From Enterobacillus tribolii (GTDB taxonomy: Bacteria > Pseudomonadota > Gammaproteobacteria > Enterobacterales > Enterobacteriaceae), in the NCBI RefSeq assembly GCF_003363015.1, contig NZ_QRAP01000007.1:62001-126000 (forward strand): 64,000 bases of DNA, in the 5' to 3' direction. Both the position numbers and the translations under genes were made by a program. Under the pieces are notes generated by a model that worked only from the letters and a program-made list of their open reading frames with translations, had not been told where the DNA came from and did not search any database. Below are positions 1-8,263 of this stretch, in pieces; position 1 is the stretch's first letter, and each line of letters opens with the position of its first letter.

Positions 1-602
1 GCGTCAGCAGCGATCCCGGACGCGTGACCAGCGCGGAAATCTTTGCCCGGATGGGCATTCCGCCTTCAGCGCCGGACGGGGTGCGCTGGGAGGCCGGGCT
101 GCCGGTTTTCATGCCGGTAGAACAGCTGGCGCCGGAGATGGCGCGCCTGCTCGCGCTACGCTGGCGTATGGGCGTGCGCAACAGTGCGCACACGCTGATT
201 AAGCTGCTCGATCCGTTTGCCGGAGATTCCGTACGCATTACCAGCGTGTCGCACCCGGACTATATTTCCCGCATGGCGAGCCTGTTTAATCATACCGGAG
301 CGACCGCGCTGTTGCTGAACGGCACGGAGGGCGAGCCGTACGCCAACCCACTGCGTTGCCCGCCGATGCATTTATGCCGGCAGGGGGAGCTGAATACGCT
401 GGTTGAACGTGAAGCAGGGAAAGACTGTACGCCGGAGGCGCTGGCGGCGGCGAAGGATGCAGAAACCACGGCACTCTGGATCCAGGATTGCCTCGATGGC
501 CGTGCGGCGATCCCGTATAACCTGCGTTTACAGGCGGCGGCGTGCCTGGTGGCGGCCGGGGAGGTCCGGACGCTGGAACAAGGGTTGGATTACCTTGCCT
601 GA
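1..602 (+). CDS. ybiB: YbiB, TrpD2-family glycosyltransferase-like protein (3' part)
   Basis: The open frame runs in from the left edge (first full codon at 3), so the N-terminus is missing; about 200 residues of a usual ~320 remain. The visible part matches E. coli YbiB from memory: a VFMPV segment, an LRWRMGVRNSAHTL block, then a GTEGEPYANPLRCP segment. YbiB resembles anthranilate phosphoribosyltransferase (TrpD) but belongs to the TrpD2 group, reported to bind nucleic acid rather than make tryptophan. A GTG at 24 is internal to the frame and not taken as the start. No terminator was recognised behind it. Confidence 0.85.
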   Translation, partial: VSSDPGRVTSAEIFARMGIPPSAPDGVRWEAGLPVFMPVEQLAPEMARLLALRWRMGVRNSAHTLIKLLDPFAGDSVRITSVSHPDYISRMASLFNHTGATALLLNGTEGEPYANPLRCPPMHLCRQGELNTLVEREAGKDCTPEALAAAKDAETTALWIQDCLDGRAAIPYNLRLQAAACLVAAGEVRTLEQGLDYLA

Positions 603-956
603 TCGCCTGCCGGCAACGGCGGGAAGACCAGGATCGTTAATTTCAGCAAAATGTTCTGAGATAATGGAAATTTATTTCCTCCCTTTGCCCTGAGGCCGGT
701 TATTTGCTGTTTTCAGGGCAATATCATCCTGCTAATTTTTGTCTTTTCCATTTGTAACACATTAATATACCGACATTTATAGTTGTTGGGAAAATCGTTT
801 TATGGTTTTATCGCCAAGAAATTTCTTACCTTGTACGGCCAGTGCGAGAAATACGCCACGCCAGGATGGTATTCGTCGCGGCGTGTGAGTATCTCGGACT
901 GCTGCTGATGACAAAGGGCAGGGATGCGCATACGTTGATCCGACGGAAAGATTTTA
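603..956. other. intergenic region, ybiB to fepE
   Basis: 354 bp without a convincing gene. It is AT-rich around 700-830 and probably holds the fepE promoter. A GC-rich imperfect inverted repeat (CACGCC...GGCGTG) lies near 855-886. No JUMPstart/ops element (GGCGGTAG) was seen, although such elements often precede long polysaccharide operons. Confidence 0.5.
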
Positions 957-2072
957 ATGAGCACACTAAATATTCCCCAGCCACAGTCGGTTACTGACTT
1001 TCCCCTTACTCGTCGCGTTCGGCATCATGATGATGAAATTGACCTGTTTGAGCTTCTCCGGGTCTTTTTGCATCAATGGAAGCTGATTGCCATCGTGCCC
1101 GTGCTGTGCGCGTTGGCCGGCCTTGCCGTCAGTCATTTTCTGCCGCAAAAGTGGACCAGCAACGCGGTGATCGTCCGGGCGGAATCGCCGCAGATGATGT
1201 CGCTGGATCAGCTGCTGACCTCGCTGGCGATTCTGGATATCAATCCCGGCATTACGCCGGATTCGCTGCTCACGCGCTTTATCGTGGATTTTGATTCACA
1301 GAACCTGCGGGAAGCTTATCTTTCCGGCACGGAATATTTTAAACGCCAGCTCGGAGAGAATAAGGATCCGCAGGCGGCGAAACGGCTGTTGAGCACCATC
1401 GCCGGGAAGGATATTTCGGTGTACAGCGGCGAGCAGGATAAGGCCGCCGATAAGAAGAATTATGACTATTTGCGGCTGAGCTTTACGGCTTCCGGCGCGC
1501 AGGACGCCAGCGCGTTGTTGAGCGGCTACATCGGGTACGTGAGCAGGGAAATTCAGGAGAGCGTGCGTCATAAAATTCAGCACCAGATCGACTTTCGCCG
1601 CAGTCAGGAACAAAAACGTTATCAGTTGGATCTACAGCGCCAGAAAATCGCCCATGAGGTGAATATCACCCGCTTAAAGTATGCGTTGTCTATTGCTACG
1701 GCGGCGGGCGTGAAAACGCCGGTATACAGCAACGGGGCGACGATAAAGGATGACCCGGATTTCTCGATTGCGCTCGGCGCGCACGGCCTGAGCCGTAAGC
1801 TGGAAATTGAGCAGGCGATTACCGATTTATCGACGATAAATGCGGAACTGCAGAACCGTCGTCTCTATCTGCAGCAACTGGAGGCGTTAGACGTCAATAC
1901 GGTGGACGTTCAGCCCTTCCGGTACCTGCAATCGCCGTCGGAGCCGATAAAGCGCGATGCGCCGAAACGGGCGCTGATCGTGGCGCTGTTTGCCCTGATC
2001 GGGCTGATCGGCGTTACGGCTGCGGTTTTACTCCGGCATTACTGGCGTGAACGGATGAAAGAGAGCTATTAA
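957..2072 (+). CDS. fepE: FepE, Wzz-family polysaccharide chain-length regulator
   Basis: A 371-residue inner-membrane polysaccharide co-polymerase. Wzz proteins form oligomers with a periplasmic helical domain and set the modal length of O-antigen chains made by Wzy; FepE gives very long chains in Salmonella. Seen here: a short cytoplasmic N-terminus, TM1 at about 42-62, the FLPQKWTSNAV segment just after it, a long periplasmic region, and TM2 at about 338-359. The block PVYSNG...KDDPDFSIALGA in the second half is FepE-like rather than WzzB/WzzE-like. The start ATG follows a GGAAAG ribosome site. In E. coli fepE lies beside the enterobactin genes; here no polysaccharide or siderophore genes are adjacent. 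Confidence 0.82.
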   Translation: MSTLNIPQPQSVTDFPLTRRVRHHDDEIDLFELLRVFLHQWKLIAIVPVLCALAGLAVSHFLPQKWTSNAVIVRAESPQMMSLDQLLTSLAILDINPGITPDSLLTRFIVDFDSQNLREAYLSGTEYFKRQLGENKDPQAAKRLLSTIAGKDISVYSGEQDKAADKKNYDYLRLSFTASGAQDASALLSGYIGYVSREIQESVRHKIQHQIDFRRSQEQKRYQLDLQRQKIAHEVNITRLKYALSIATAAGVKTPVYSNGATIKDDPDFSIALGAHGLSRKLEIEQAITDLSTINAELQNRRLYLQQLEALDVNTVDVQPFRYLQSPSEPIKRDAPKRALIVALFALIGLIGVTAAVLLRHYWRERMKESY

Positions 2073-2095
2073 CCGACAAAACGCATTACGTTAAA

Positions 2096-2134
2096 CGGCG
2101 CCGGGAACCATGATGATTCCCGGCGCCGTTGTTT
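2096..2134 (+). terminator. fepE terminator
   Basis: A 12-bp perfect stem (CGGCGCCGGGAA with its complement) around a 9-nt loop, followed by TTGTTT, 23 nt after the fepE stop. It sits in the convergent gap with cycA and may serve both. Confidence 0.75.
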
Positions 2135-2158
2135 ACAGCGGAGTCAGGCGAAGCGGCC

Positions 2159-3559
2159 TTACTTCAGCGAAAATCTCCGCCAGTAGAACCACATTCCCCC
2201 CAGCACGATAAACCACAGCGGCGTGACCATCAGCGCCTGGCGGGTGTCTTCCTGCAACGTCAGCAGCACCAGCACGAAGGCGAAGAACACCATGCATACC
2301 CAGCACATCAGCCGTCCCAGCGGCATCTTGTAAACAGACTTCGCGTGGCGCTCCGGATGCTTCCGGCGGTAGGCCAGGTAGGAGCACAGAATGATGGTCC
2401 AGACGAACATGAACAGGATGGCGGATACGGTCGTGACCATCGTGAACACGGTAATGACGTTCGGGATCAGATAGATCAGCACCACGCCGCCCAGCAAGCA
2501 GATACAGGAGAACGTCAGGCCGGAAGAGGGCACCGCGCGGCGGGACAGCAAGCCGAAGCGCTTGGGCGCCACGCCGTCCTGCGCCAGTCCGTACAGCATG
2601 CGGCTGGTGGAGAAGACGCCGCTGTTGGCGGAGGAGGCGGCGGAGGTCAGCACCACGAAGTTGATGATGCTGGCCGCAGCGGGCAGACCTGCCAGAACGA
2701 AAAGCTCAACGAAGGGGCTTTTATCCGGCACGATGGAGCTCCACGGCGTCACGGACATAATCATGATCAACGAAAAGACGTAAAACATGATGATACGGAT
2801 AGGAATGGAGTTAATCGCCCGCGGCAGGGACTTCTCCGGGTCCTTGGTTTCCGCCGCCGTGGTGCCGACCAGCTCAATGCCGACGAAGGCGAACACGGCT
2901 ATCTGAAACCCGGCGAAGAAGCCGCTGATGCCTTTCGGGAACCAGCCTCCGTCGTTCCAGAGGTGACTGAAAGAGGCGACGTGGCCTGAGGGCGCCTGGA
3001 AGTGGAACAACACCATGCCCAGCCCGATCAGAATCAGCGCCACGATGGCGACGATTTTAATCATGGCGAACCAGAACTCCATCTCGCCAAACATCTTGAC
3101 CGTTGCCAGGTTCAGCGCCAGCAGCAACAGTACGCAGGCCAGAGACGCGACCCATTGCGACAGATCGGGGAACCAGAACTGTGCGTAGGCGGTGATGGCC
3201 ACTACGTCGGCGATGCCGGTCACGACCCAGCAAAACCAATAGGTCCAGCCGGTGAAATAGCCGGCCCAGGGGCCGAGCAAGTCGGAGGCGAAGTCGCTGA
3301 AGGATTTGTATTCCAGGTTGGATAACAGCAGCTCTCCCATCGCGCGCATCACGAAAAACAGCATGAAGCCGATAATCATGTACACAAAGATGATCGAGGG
3401 ACCGGCCAGGCTGATGGTTTTTCCCGAACCCATAAACAGGCCGGTACCAATAGCGCCGCCGATAGCAATTAACTGAATATGTCGGTTGGTTAGGTTTCGT
3501 CGCAGGTGTTCTTCATGCCCGCTGGCTTGTTCAGCCGCTAGTTTGACCTGATCTACCAT
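2159..3559 (-). CDS. cycA: D-serine/D-alanine/glycine:H+ symporter CycA
   Basis: A 466-residue APC-superfamily permease with about 12 membrane helices, nearly co-linear with E. coli CycA (for example RRNLTNRHIQLIAIGGAIG at the N-terminus and the AAETKDPEKSLPRAINSIP loop). It imports D-serine, D-alanine, glycine and cycloserine across the inner membrane. The ATG is preceded by a GGAAAG-type site. In E. coli the cycA leader is a target of the small RNA GcvB; no gcvB is in this window. The gene is monocistronic and converges on fepE. Confidence 0.93.
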   Translation of the reverse strand: MVDQVKLAAEQASGHEEHLRRNLTNRHIQLIAIGGAIGTGLFMGSGKTISLAGPSIIFVYMIIGFMLFFVMRAMGELLLSNLEYKSFSDFASDLLGPWAGYFTGWTYWFCWVVTGIADVVAITAYAQFWFPDLSQWVASLACVLLLLALNLATVKMFGEMEFWFAMIKIVAIVALILIGLGMVLFHFQAPSGHVASFSHLWNDGGWFPKGISGFFAGFQIAVFAFVGIELVGTTAAETKDPEKSLPRAINSIPIRIIMFYVFSLIMIMSVTPWSSIVPDKSPFVELFVLAGLPAAASIINFVVLTSAASSANSGVFSTSRMLYGLAQDGVAPKRFGLLSRRAVPSSGLTFSCICLLGGVVLIYLIPNVITVFTMVTTVSAILFMFVWTIILCSYLAYRRKHPERHAKSVYKMPLGRLMCWVCMVFFAFVLVLLTLQEDTRQALMVTPLWFIVLGGMWFYWRRFSLK

Positions 3560-3936
3560 TGTTTCTTTCCTTTAATTACCTGTCTGTGAATTGTCGGGTT
3601 CTGACGACCCGTTTTTCTGAACGCCCTTCCGGCGGGGCGCGTGCGCAACGTCGCCGGGATGTTTCTTTCCTGACAATCAAAGATATGCGCAAACGCATCC
3701 CGGCGTGAAGCTTATTTAATGAATTTATCGTTGTTTTATTGTTTATAGAATGTAAATTTCATCATCCTGTGACGTGAAGCAGATCAAGCTAATGACGTGA
3801 TATGCAGTGTAGCGATGACGTGTGCAGGCTGAAAGGGAAGGAAAAGAAGCAGAGAAGGGGACGGATGGAAAACAAAAACGCCGCCCTGAGGCAGCGTTTT
3901 ATCAATGGCATTTAAGGATAACCATAACGGCGTAGA
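3560..3936. other. intergenic region, cycA and mepS
   Basis: 377 bp. It holds the cycA leader and promoter region, an AT-rich stretch near 3715-3760, and the mepS terminator at 3875-3900. No gene-like frame was found. Confidence 0.5.
3875..3900 (-). terminator. mepS terminator
   Basis: Stem AAAACGC-C-GCC with loop CTGA and the complement GGC-A-GCGTTTT (one mismatch), 37 nt beyond the mepS stop. The U-tract reads on the minus strand. Confidence 0.8.
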
Positions 3937-4518
3937 TCAGCTGTGCTTCTCTGCGCTCAGCACGCGACGGGCTTCCCGGTAGCGCGCTTTCCAATAGTTT
4001 TCGTTCAGATCGGAGATCATGACGCCACTGCTGGTGGAGGCGTGAACGAACTTATCATTACCTAAATAAATACCAACATGGCGTCCGGTTGAACCCGCGC
4101 GGAACAGGACCAAATCACCAACGCGCAGTTTGCTGCGCTGGATCTGACGCCCCATATCCTGCTGCTCATAGGTTGAGCGGGGTAATTCAAGGCCGAACTG
4201 ATCGCGGAAGGTGCGCTGTACGAATGCGGAACAGTCGATGCCGCGCTTGCTGTCGCCGCCTAAACGGTAGCGGACGCCTTTCCATGATGCATATTGATCC
4301 ATGAGCTTGGACTTAACGTCCGTATTGCGCACCATGGTCTCGAACTCATCCTGAGAGGCTTGCAGTAAAAAACCGTTGTTACTCTGAACTGCATGCGTCT
4401 CAGTCTGCGTGTTGCGTGCGTTATTGCCTGTAGTCGTACAAGCCGACAGAAGAACTGCGGCGGCGATGGCAGGTGCCAATCGCAAAAAGTATCTCAGGAC
4501 TGGTTGAGATTTGACCAT
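3937..4518 (-). CDS. mepS: murein DD-endopeptidase MepS (Spr), NlpC/P60 lipoprotein
   Basis: A 193-residue lipoprotein that cuts D-Ala-mDAP cross-links, opening space for new peptidoglycan during growth. Seen: a lipoprotein signal peptide with lipobox LLSAC and the lipidated Cys at 27; an NlpC/P60 domain with catalytic Cys96 (GIDCSAF), His147 (GRHVGIY) and His159. This is the full family length. In E. coli MepS is degraded by Prc with the adaptor NlpI. The gene order lpxT then mepS on one strand matches E. coli, although rtn does not follow. Confidence 0.95.
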   Translation of the reverse strand: MVKSQPVLRYFLRLAPAIAAAVLLSACTTTGNNARNTQTETHAVQSNNGFLLQASQDEFETMVRNTDVKSKLMDQYASWKGVRYRLGGDSKRGIDCSAFVQRTFRDQFGLELPRSTYEQQDMGRQIQRSKLRVGDLVLFRAGSTGRHVGIYLGNDKFVHASTSSGVMISDLNENYWKARYREARRVLSAEKHS

Positions 4519-4922
4519 TGTAGTTGGTGTCCCTTAGTTATCCTTAACGACAGAAGTCGCCATCTAAAAAAATGCCATCACAGAGACTAATTATGCGGAT
4601 ATCGTGCGACAACCTTGTCTGAATAAAACTGTGCGACAGTCCGCAATTTTTGTTCCAGTTATACTCTGTGGTCTGGAATCAATGCACAAACGCGGGAAGG
4701 TTACCGGATTAAATATCCTAATGCGAGAGTTTTTATCGATTTTTTTGCTGCAACTCACGGCAGTAATGGGATGTAACACAAAATTATTACATTCAATTTA
4801 CCGTTAGGATCTTTTTTGGGAATGATCCTATTCAATATGTTAAGGGAGATAAAAATGCACGTTTATGCATATGGGGGAAATCTCCGCTGTCGCGTGACAG
4901 CGGAGGCTTGCTAAAGGCGGGA
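4519..4922. other. intergenic region, mepS to lpxT
   Basis: 404 bp, AT-rich, with the mepS promoter and a long 5' leader on the minus strand and the lpxT terminator hairpin at 4882-4905. A 19-codon frame on the plus strand (4855-4914) has an AGGGAG site 8 nt before its ATG but ends inside that hairpin; it is not called as a gene. Confidence 0.45.
4882..4905 (-). terminator. probable lpxT terminator
   Basis: A perfect 10-bp stem, CTCCGCTGTC with its complement, and a 4-nt loop. It lies 18 nt beyond the lpxT stop and is followed on the minus strand by a weak ATTT tract. Confidence 0.6.
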
Positions 4923-5624
4923 TCAGGGGCGGTGTTTACCGGGCAGGTTGCGGTCCAGCAAATCGACCATCCGGTCCGAGGCCGGCGTCATCAGCCACCA
5001 GCTCATGCCGATCAGCACGATGGATAAAGAGCCGACGATGATATCGGTTACCCAATGCGCGCCGATCATGATGCGCGGCAGAATAAAAATCACGAAGATC
5101 GCCAGGGCGATAAAGAAGGAACGCACGGTGAAATAGCGCAGCATATAGCAGGCGAAAATAAGCAGCATCATGCCGTGATCGCCGGGAAAACTGTCGGTTG
5201 AGCCGTCTTTGGTGTTAAAGCCGGTCATTTCGCTGACCAGGTTAACGTTGTCGAACAGGCGGGTCGGGCTGGGGCGCGACACCGGCAGCAGATGGCCGAG
5301 TTGATTAAGCACCACGGCGCTGAACAGGATAACGACGCCGAGCAGCAACATCCGTCGTCTGCCCCGGCCATCCTCATGAATAAAGAAGGAGAGGTAGAGT
5401 AATCCCATACACAACAGGGAAGCCGCATCAAACGCCCGGTTGTTGGTAATGGCAACCAGATAAAGGAAGAATCTGCTGCTTCCGAGATGCTGATTAAAGA
5501 AAAAGAAAATCTGGGAATCCGGGCCGAACCAAAAACCGTGGTTTTCCGGCAGATACCAGGACAAAAACAGTGCGATGCCCAGCACATTGCAAAACAGAAT
5601 CCATGGCAAATTTTTGCGCGTCAT
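4923..5624 (-). CDS. lpxT: LpxT, lipid A 1-phosphate phosphotransferase (PAP2 family)
   Basis: A 233-residue inner-membrane enzyme that moves a phosphate from undecaprenyl diphosphate to the 1-position of lipid A at the periplasmic face, also recycling the undecaprenyl carrier. Several hydrophobic helices carry the PAP2 motifs: a phosphate-binding segment containing VSRPSPT, the SFPGDHGMM box, and RIMIGAHWVTD with its catalytic His. The opening LFLSWYLPENHGFWF resembles E. coli LpxT. The E. coli order yeiR-lpxT-mepS is kept. YbjG, a relative that also acts on undecaprenyl diphosphate, is encoded at 58 kb. Confidence 0.92.
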   Translation of the reverse strand: MTRKNLPWILFCNVLGIALFLSWYLPENHGFWFGPDSQIFFFFNQHLGSSRFFLYLVAITNNRAFDAASLLCMGLLYLSFFIHEDGRGRRRMLLLGVVILFSAVVLNQLGHLLPVSRPSPTRLFDNVNLVSEMTGFNTKDGSTDSFPGDHGMMLLIFACYMLRYFTVRSFFIALAIFVIFILPRIMIGAHWVTDIIVGSLSIVLIGMSWWLMTPASDRMVDLLDRNLPGKHRP

Positions 5625-5668
5625 AACGAATAACCTAATACCGGGTCAAAATTAAAAAAACAGGCGGA

Positions 5669-6646
5669 TCATTTCAGGCGGGCGCGGAGTAAATCGCTTT
5701 GCAGCGTATTCCATGCGGCTTCCCGATCGTTAATGATCTCGATGCGGCTGTCCAGTGGCGCTCCCTGACGGGTTTCGATCTGAAAGTCCATTCCCTGACG
5801 GTTGACGACCAGCGTTCCCTCCGGGATGCGCAGGGTGCCTTTGACCCTCACCACCGGCGCAAGGCGCACCCATTCCAGCAGTTGTACCGTATCAAAGCAG
5901 GTTTCGGCGCTGAATATCCAGCCGCAGCTGAAGTAACCCTGCCCCTGGTTCAGGGCGCGGCGCCATCCTTGCCCGTCGCGCAGGCGCATCGCGGCAATGC
6001 CGGAAGCGGGCGCGGCGTGCCCGTGATGATGCTGACCGTCGGGCAGCTCCGCGTAATTGGTGCGCGGCGTGTTCAGCAGGTTGACGTCCAGCCCGCCCTG
6101 ACGGGTGACGATGATTTGTCGCCCCGCGGCGTGCTGTTCCTGCCAGGCGTCCAGATTCGCGCGATCTTCATCGCCGTAGGTGTCTTCCTTATTGGCGATG
6201 ATGATGTCGGCGCAGGCCAGCTGATCTCGAAAGTTTTCATTACCGGTATATTTTTCATCCGCCAGCTGACGGGCATCGAGCAGGCAAAAGGTGGCCTGCA
6301 ACGTCAGCCATGCCTGATAGGTGTCGGAGGCCAGCAAGGCCATAATCTGCTTGGGATGGCCCAGACCGGTCGGCTCCACCAGCAGCCGGTCCGGCTTCGC
6401 CTGTTGCAGCAACATATTCAGCCCTACCTGCATGGGCAGCCCGTTGACGCAGCACATGCAGCCGCCGGGGATCTCCTTGAGCACCGCGCCGGTATCAGCC
6501 AACAGCGCGCCGTCGATGCCGATTTCGCCGAATTCGTTCACCAGCACCGCCCATTTTTCGTTTTCAGGCTTATGTGCCAGTAAATGGCGCAGCGTCGTGG
6601 TTTTGCCGCTGCCGAGAAAGCCGGTAATCAGATTCACTTTTGTCAT
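5669..6646 (-). CDS. yeiR: YeiR, COG0523 zinc-binding GTPase
   Basis: A 325-residue G3E-family P-loop GTPase of the COG0523 metallochaperone group; E. coli YeiR binds Zn and has Zn-stimulated GTPase activity. Seen: Walker A GFLGSGKTT at 9-17, the metal motif GGCMCC at 61-66, an NKED base-recognition motif, and a histidine-rich GQHHHGHAA linker before the C-terminal CobW_C domain. It may share an operon with lpxT (44-nt gap). No Zur operator was recognised upstream. Confidence 0.9.
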   Translation of the reverse strand: MTKVNLITGFLGSGKTTTLRHLLAHKPENEKWAVLVNEFGEIGIDGALLADTGAVLKEIPGGCMCCVNGLPMQVGLNMLLQQAKPDRLLVEPTGLGHPKQIMALLASDTYQAWLTLQATFCLLDARQLADEKYTGNENFRDQLACADIIIANKEDTYGDEDRANLDAWQEQHAAGRQIIVTRQGGLDVNLLNTPRTNYAELPDGQHHHGHAAPASGIAAMRLRDGQGWRRALNQGQGYFSCGWIFSAETCFDTVQLLEWVRLAPVVRVKGTLRIPEGTLVVNRQGMDFQIETRQGAPLDSRIEIINDREAAWNTLQSDLLRARLK

Positions 6647-6987
6647 TGGTGTTATCTATTAAAGTCGCCCGAAAAGAAGAAGGAATTATGATATCACGCT
6701 CACAAAAAAGATGGGTATGCTTCTTATATTTCAGTATGGCGATGTTTTGACCTGTATTCACAATTAAATTAAGGTTTTTATTTGGTTTAAAAGCCCAGAA
6801 GTTTCTTGGATGTCAGCGTTAATTATCGTGATTTCCGTTTTTCATGCCTTATATCCTGAATATCGAACTTTCTTAGAAAACCTCTAATTATTTTGCGTTA
6901 TCAGCCGCTTATGTAGTCATACATCTGCTATTTTTAAGGAGCGGTTACGCAAAAAATTATTTTTACTTAAATATAACGAGGTTCATC
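6647..6987. other. intergenic region, yeiR to 6988
   Basis: 341 bp, strongly AT-rich compared with its neighbours, between divergent genes. It must hold both promoters. A CGAGG ribosome site lies just before 6988. Nothing else was recognised. Confidence 0.4.
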
Positions 6988-7308
6988 ATGAACGCATTCA
7001 AGCTAACTTTAGCTGTTTTTGGAATGCTTATGTCAGGGATGATGAACATGGCAGAAGCTGCCCCTTCTCCCAGCACTGGTATTATTCGGTTTGAGGGAAT
7101 GATTGTTGAAGATGGCTGCGAGGTCGTCTATCAGGGGCAGAATCTGCAGTCCAGTTGCTACCGTAACGGACAAACGTTAACCGCACAGCACAGCATAGCA
7201 TCGACGGCCGCTTCGCCGCAGTCCCTGCCACAGAATCTGGGTTCTACCCATATGAACTGGCTGGATGACTCACGCAAGCTCGGCATCCTGACCGTCAGCT
7301 ATAATTAA
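6988..7308 (+). CDS. small exported protein resembling a pilin N-terminus
   Basis: 106 residues, not assigned to a known gene. A typical Sec signal peptide covers about residues 1-24 (cut near AEA). The mature start, GIIRFEGMIVEDGCEV, looks like the first strand of type 1 fimbrial subunits, and the two cysteines (44 and 57) could form one disulfide. Pilins are usually 150-180 residues, so this is much shorter and lacks a recognisable C-terminal strand. No usher or chaperone gene is near. A periplasmic or surface role is inferred only from the signal peptide. Flanking DNA is AT-rich. Confidence 0.65.
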   Translation: MNAFKLTLAVFGMLMSGMMNMAEAAPSPSTGIIRFEGMIVEDGCEVVYQGQNLQSSCYRNGQTLTAQHSIASTAASPQSLPQNLGSTHMNWLDDSRKLGILTVSYN

Positions 7309-7408
7309 CACGGAAACCAGGTGAAAAAGGGGGCCGACTTTTCCTGGTGAGCCTGCCAATTTCTGCGGGAGGCTGTGATACAATCAGACCAAACGGAGTT
7401 AATCATGC

Positions 7409-7427
7409 CGTTTGGTCAGACCAAACG
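7409..7427. promoter_or_regulatory. UxuR/ExuR-type operator before uxuR
   Basis: A perfect 19-bp palindrome, CGTTTGGTCAGACCAAACG, 20 bp before the uxuR start. A second half-site (CAGACCAAACG) lies at 7385-7395. Its TTGG-N5-CCAA core recurs twice between yeiQ and uxuA. The position suggests autoregulation. Confidence 0.72.
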
Positions 7428-7447
7428 CAGCGTTCTGAAGGTATTGT

Positions 7448-8191
7448 ATGAGGCTGTATCAGGAAATAGGAAACGCGTTGCGCGCATCCATCATCAGCGG
7501 GGAATACCCGGTCGGCGAACGCCTGCCGCCGGAACGCGATATCGCGACCCAGTTTGATGTCAGCCGCAGCGTGGTGCGCGAGGCGTTGATCATGCTTGAG
7601 CTGGAAAAGCTGATCGACGTGCGCAAGGGGTCTGGCGTATATGTTATTGCCCGGCCGCAGGACGTGCCGGGCCATACGCCGCGAACGCTGGATGAAAATA
7701 CGTTCGGTCCCTTTGAATTACTGCAGGCGCGGCAGTTGCTGGAAAGTGAAATTGCCGCGTTTGCCGCTACCCGGGCCACGAAGGCCGACATCCTGAAAAT
7801 GCGTCAGGCGATTGAGCAAGAGCGTCGTTCGCTGGCATCAGGCAGCGTGGATGAAAGCGCAGATGAGCAATTTCATTGTTTACTGGCGCAGTCCACGCAA
7901 AACAGCGTGCTGGCAAATATGGTGGCGGAAGCCTGGCAAGCCCGAAAGCGTAACCCACTCTGGGCCGGGCTCCATCTCCATACCCAGGATTTCAGTTATC
8001 ACTGGAACTGGCTGGAGGACCATCAGAAAATTTTGCAGGCCGTGCTTAAGCGCGATGCCAAAGCAGCGAAACAGGCGATGTGGCAGCATCTGGAAAATGT
8101 AAAAACCAAGCTGCTGGAAATTTCGGATCCGGACGATCCCGCCTTTGACGGCTTTTTGTTTGACTCAACGCCGGCATTACTGGATGAATAA
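7448..8191 (+). CDS. uxuR: UxuR, GntR/FadR-family regulator of hexuronate genes
   Basis: 247 residues. The N-terminal winged helix-turn-helix (LYQEIGNALRASIISGEYPVGERLPPER and the SRSVVREAL recognition helix) is followed by an all-helical FCD ligand domain (FGPFELLQARQLLES to KQAMWQHLENVKTKLLE). Similar segments occur in both E. coli UxuR and ExuR; the C-terminal LFDS ending and the genes alongside favour UxuR. This family represses uxu genes until fructuronate or a similar uronate binds. GAAGG precedes the ATG by 6 nt. The start is shorter than in E. coli UxuR. Confidence 0.82.
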   Translation: MRLYQEIGNALRASIISGEYPVGERLPPERDIATQFDVSRSVVREALIMLELEKLIDVRKGSGVYVIARPQDVPGHTPRTLDENTFGPFELLQARQLLESEIAAFAATRATKADILKMRQAIEQERRSLASGSVDESADEQFHCLLAQSTQNSVLANMVAEAWQARKRNPLWAGLHLHTQDFSYHWNWLEDHQKILQAVLKRDAKAAKQAMWQHLENVKTKLLEISDPDDPAFDGFLFDSTPALLDE

Positions 8192-8211
8192 GACACACTG
8201 AAAATATAGCC

Positions 8212-8247
8212 AGGCCGGTCAGGTAACCCTGACCGGCCTTTTCTTTG
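8212..8247 (+). terminator. uxuR terminator
   Basis: A perfect 12-bp stem (AGGCCGGTCAGG) with a TAAC loop, then TTTTCTTT, between convergent uxuR and yeiQ. Confidence 0.85.
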
Positions 8248-8263
8248 CCTGTGATGGCGATGA

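Noticed and set aside
2129-2989. 286-codon open frame antisense to cycA
   Set aside because: Histidine/glutamine-rich shadow of cycA, without start signals.
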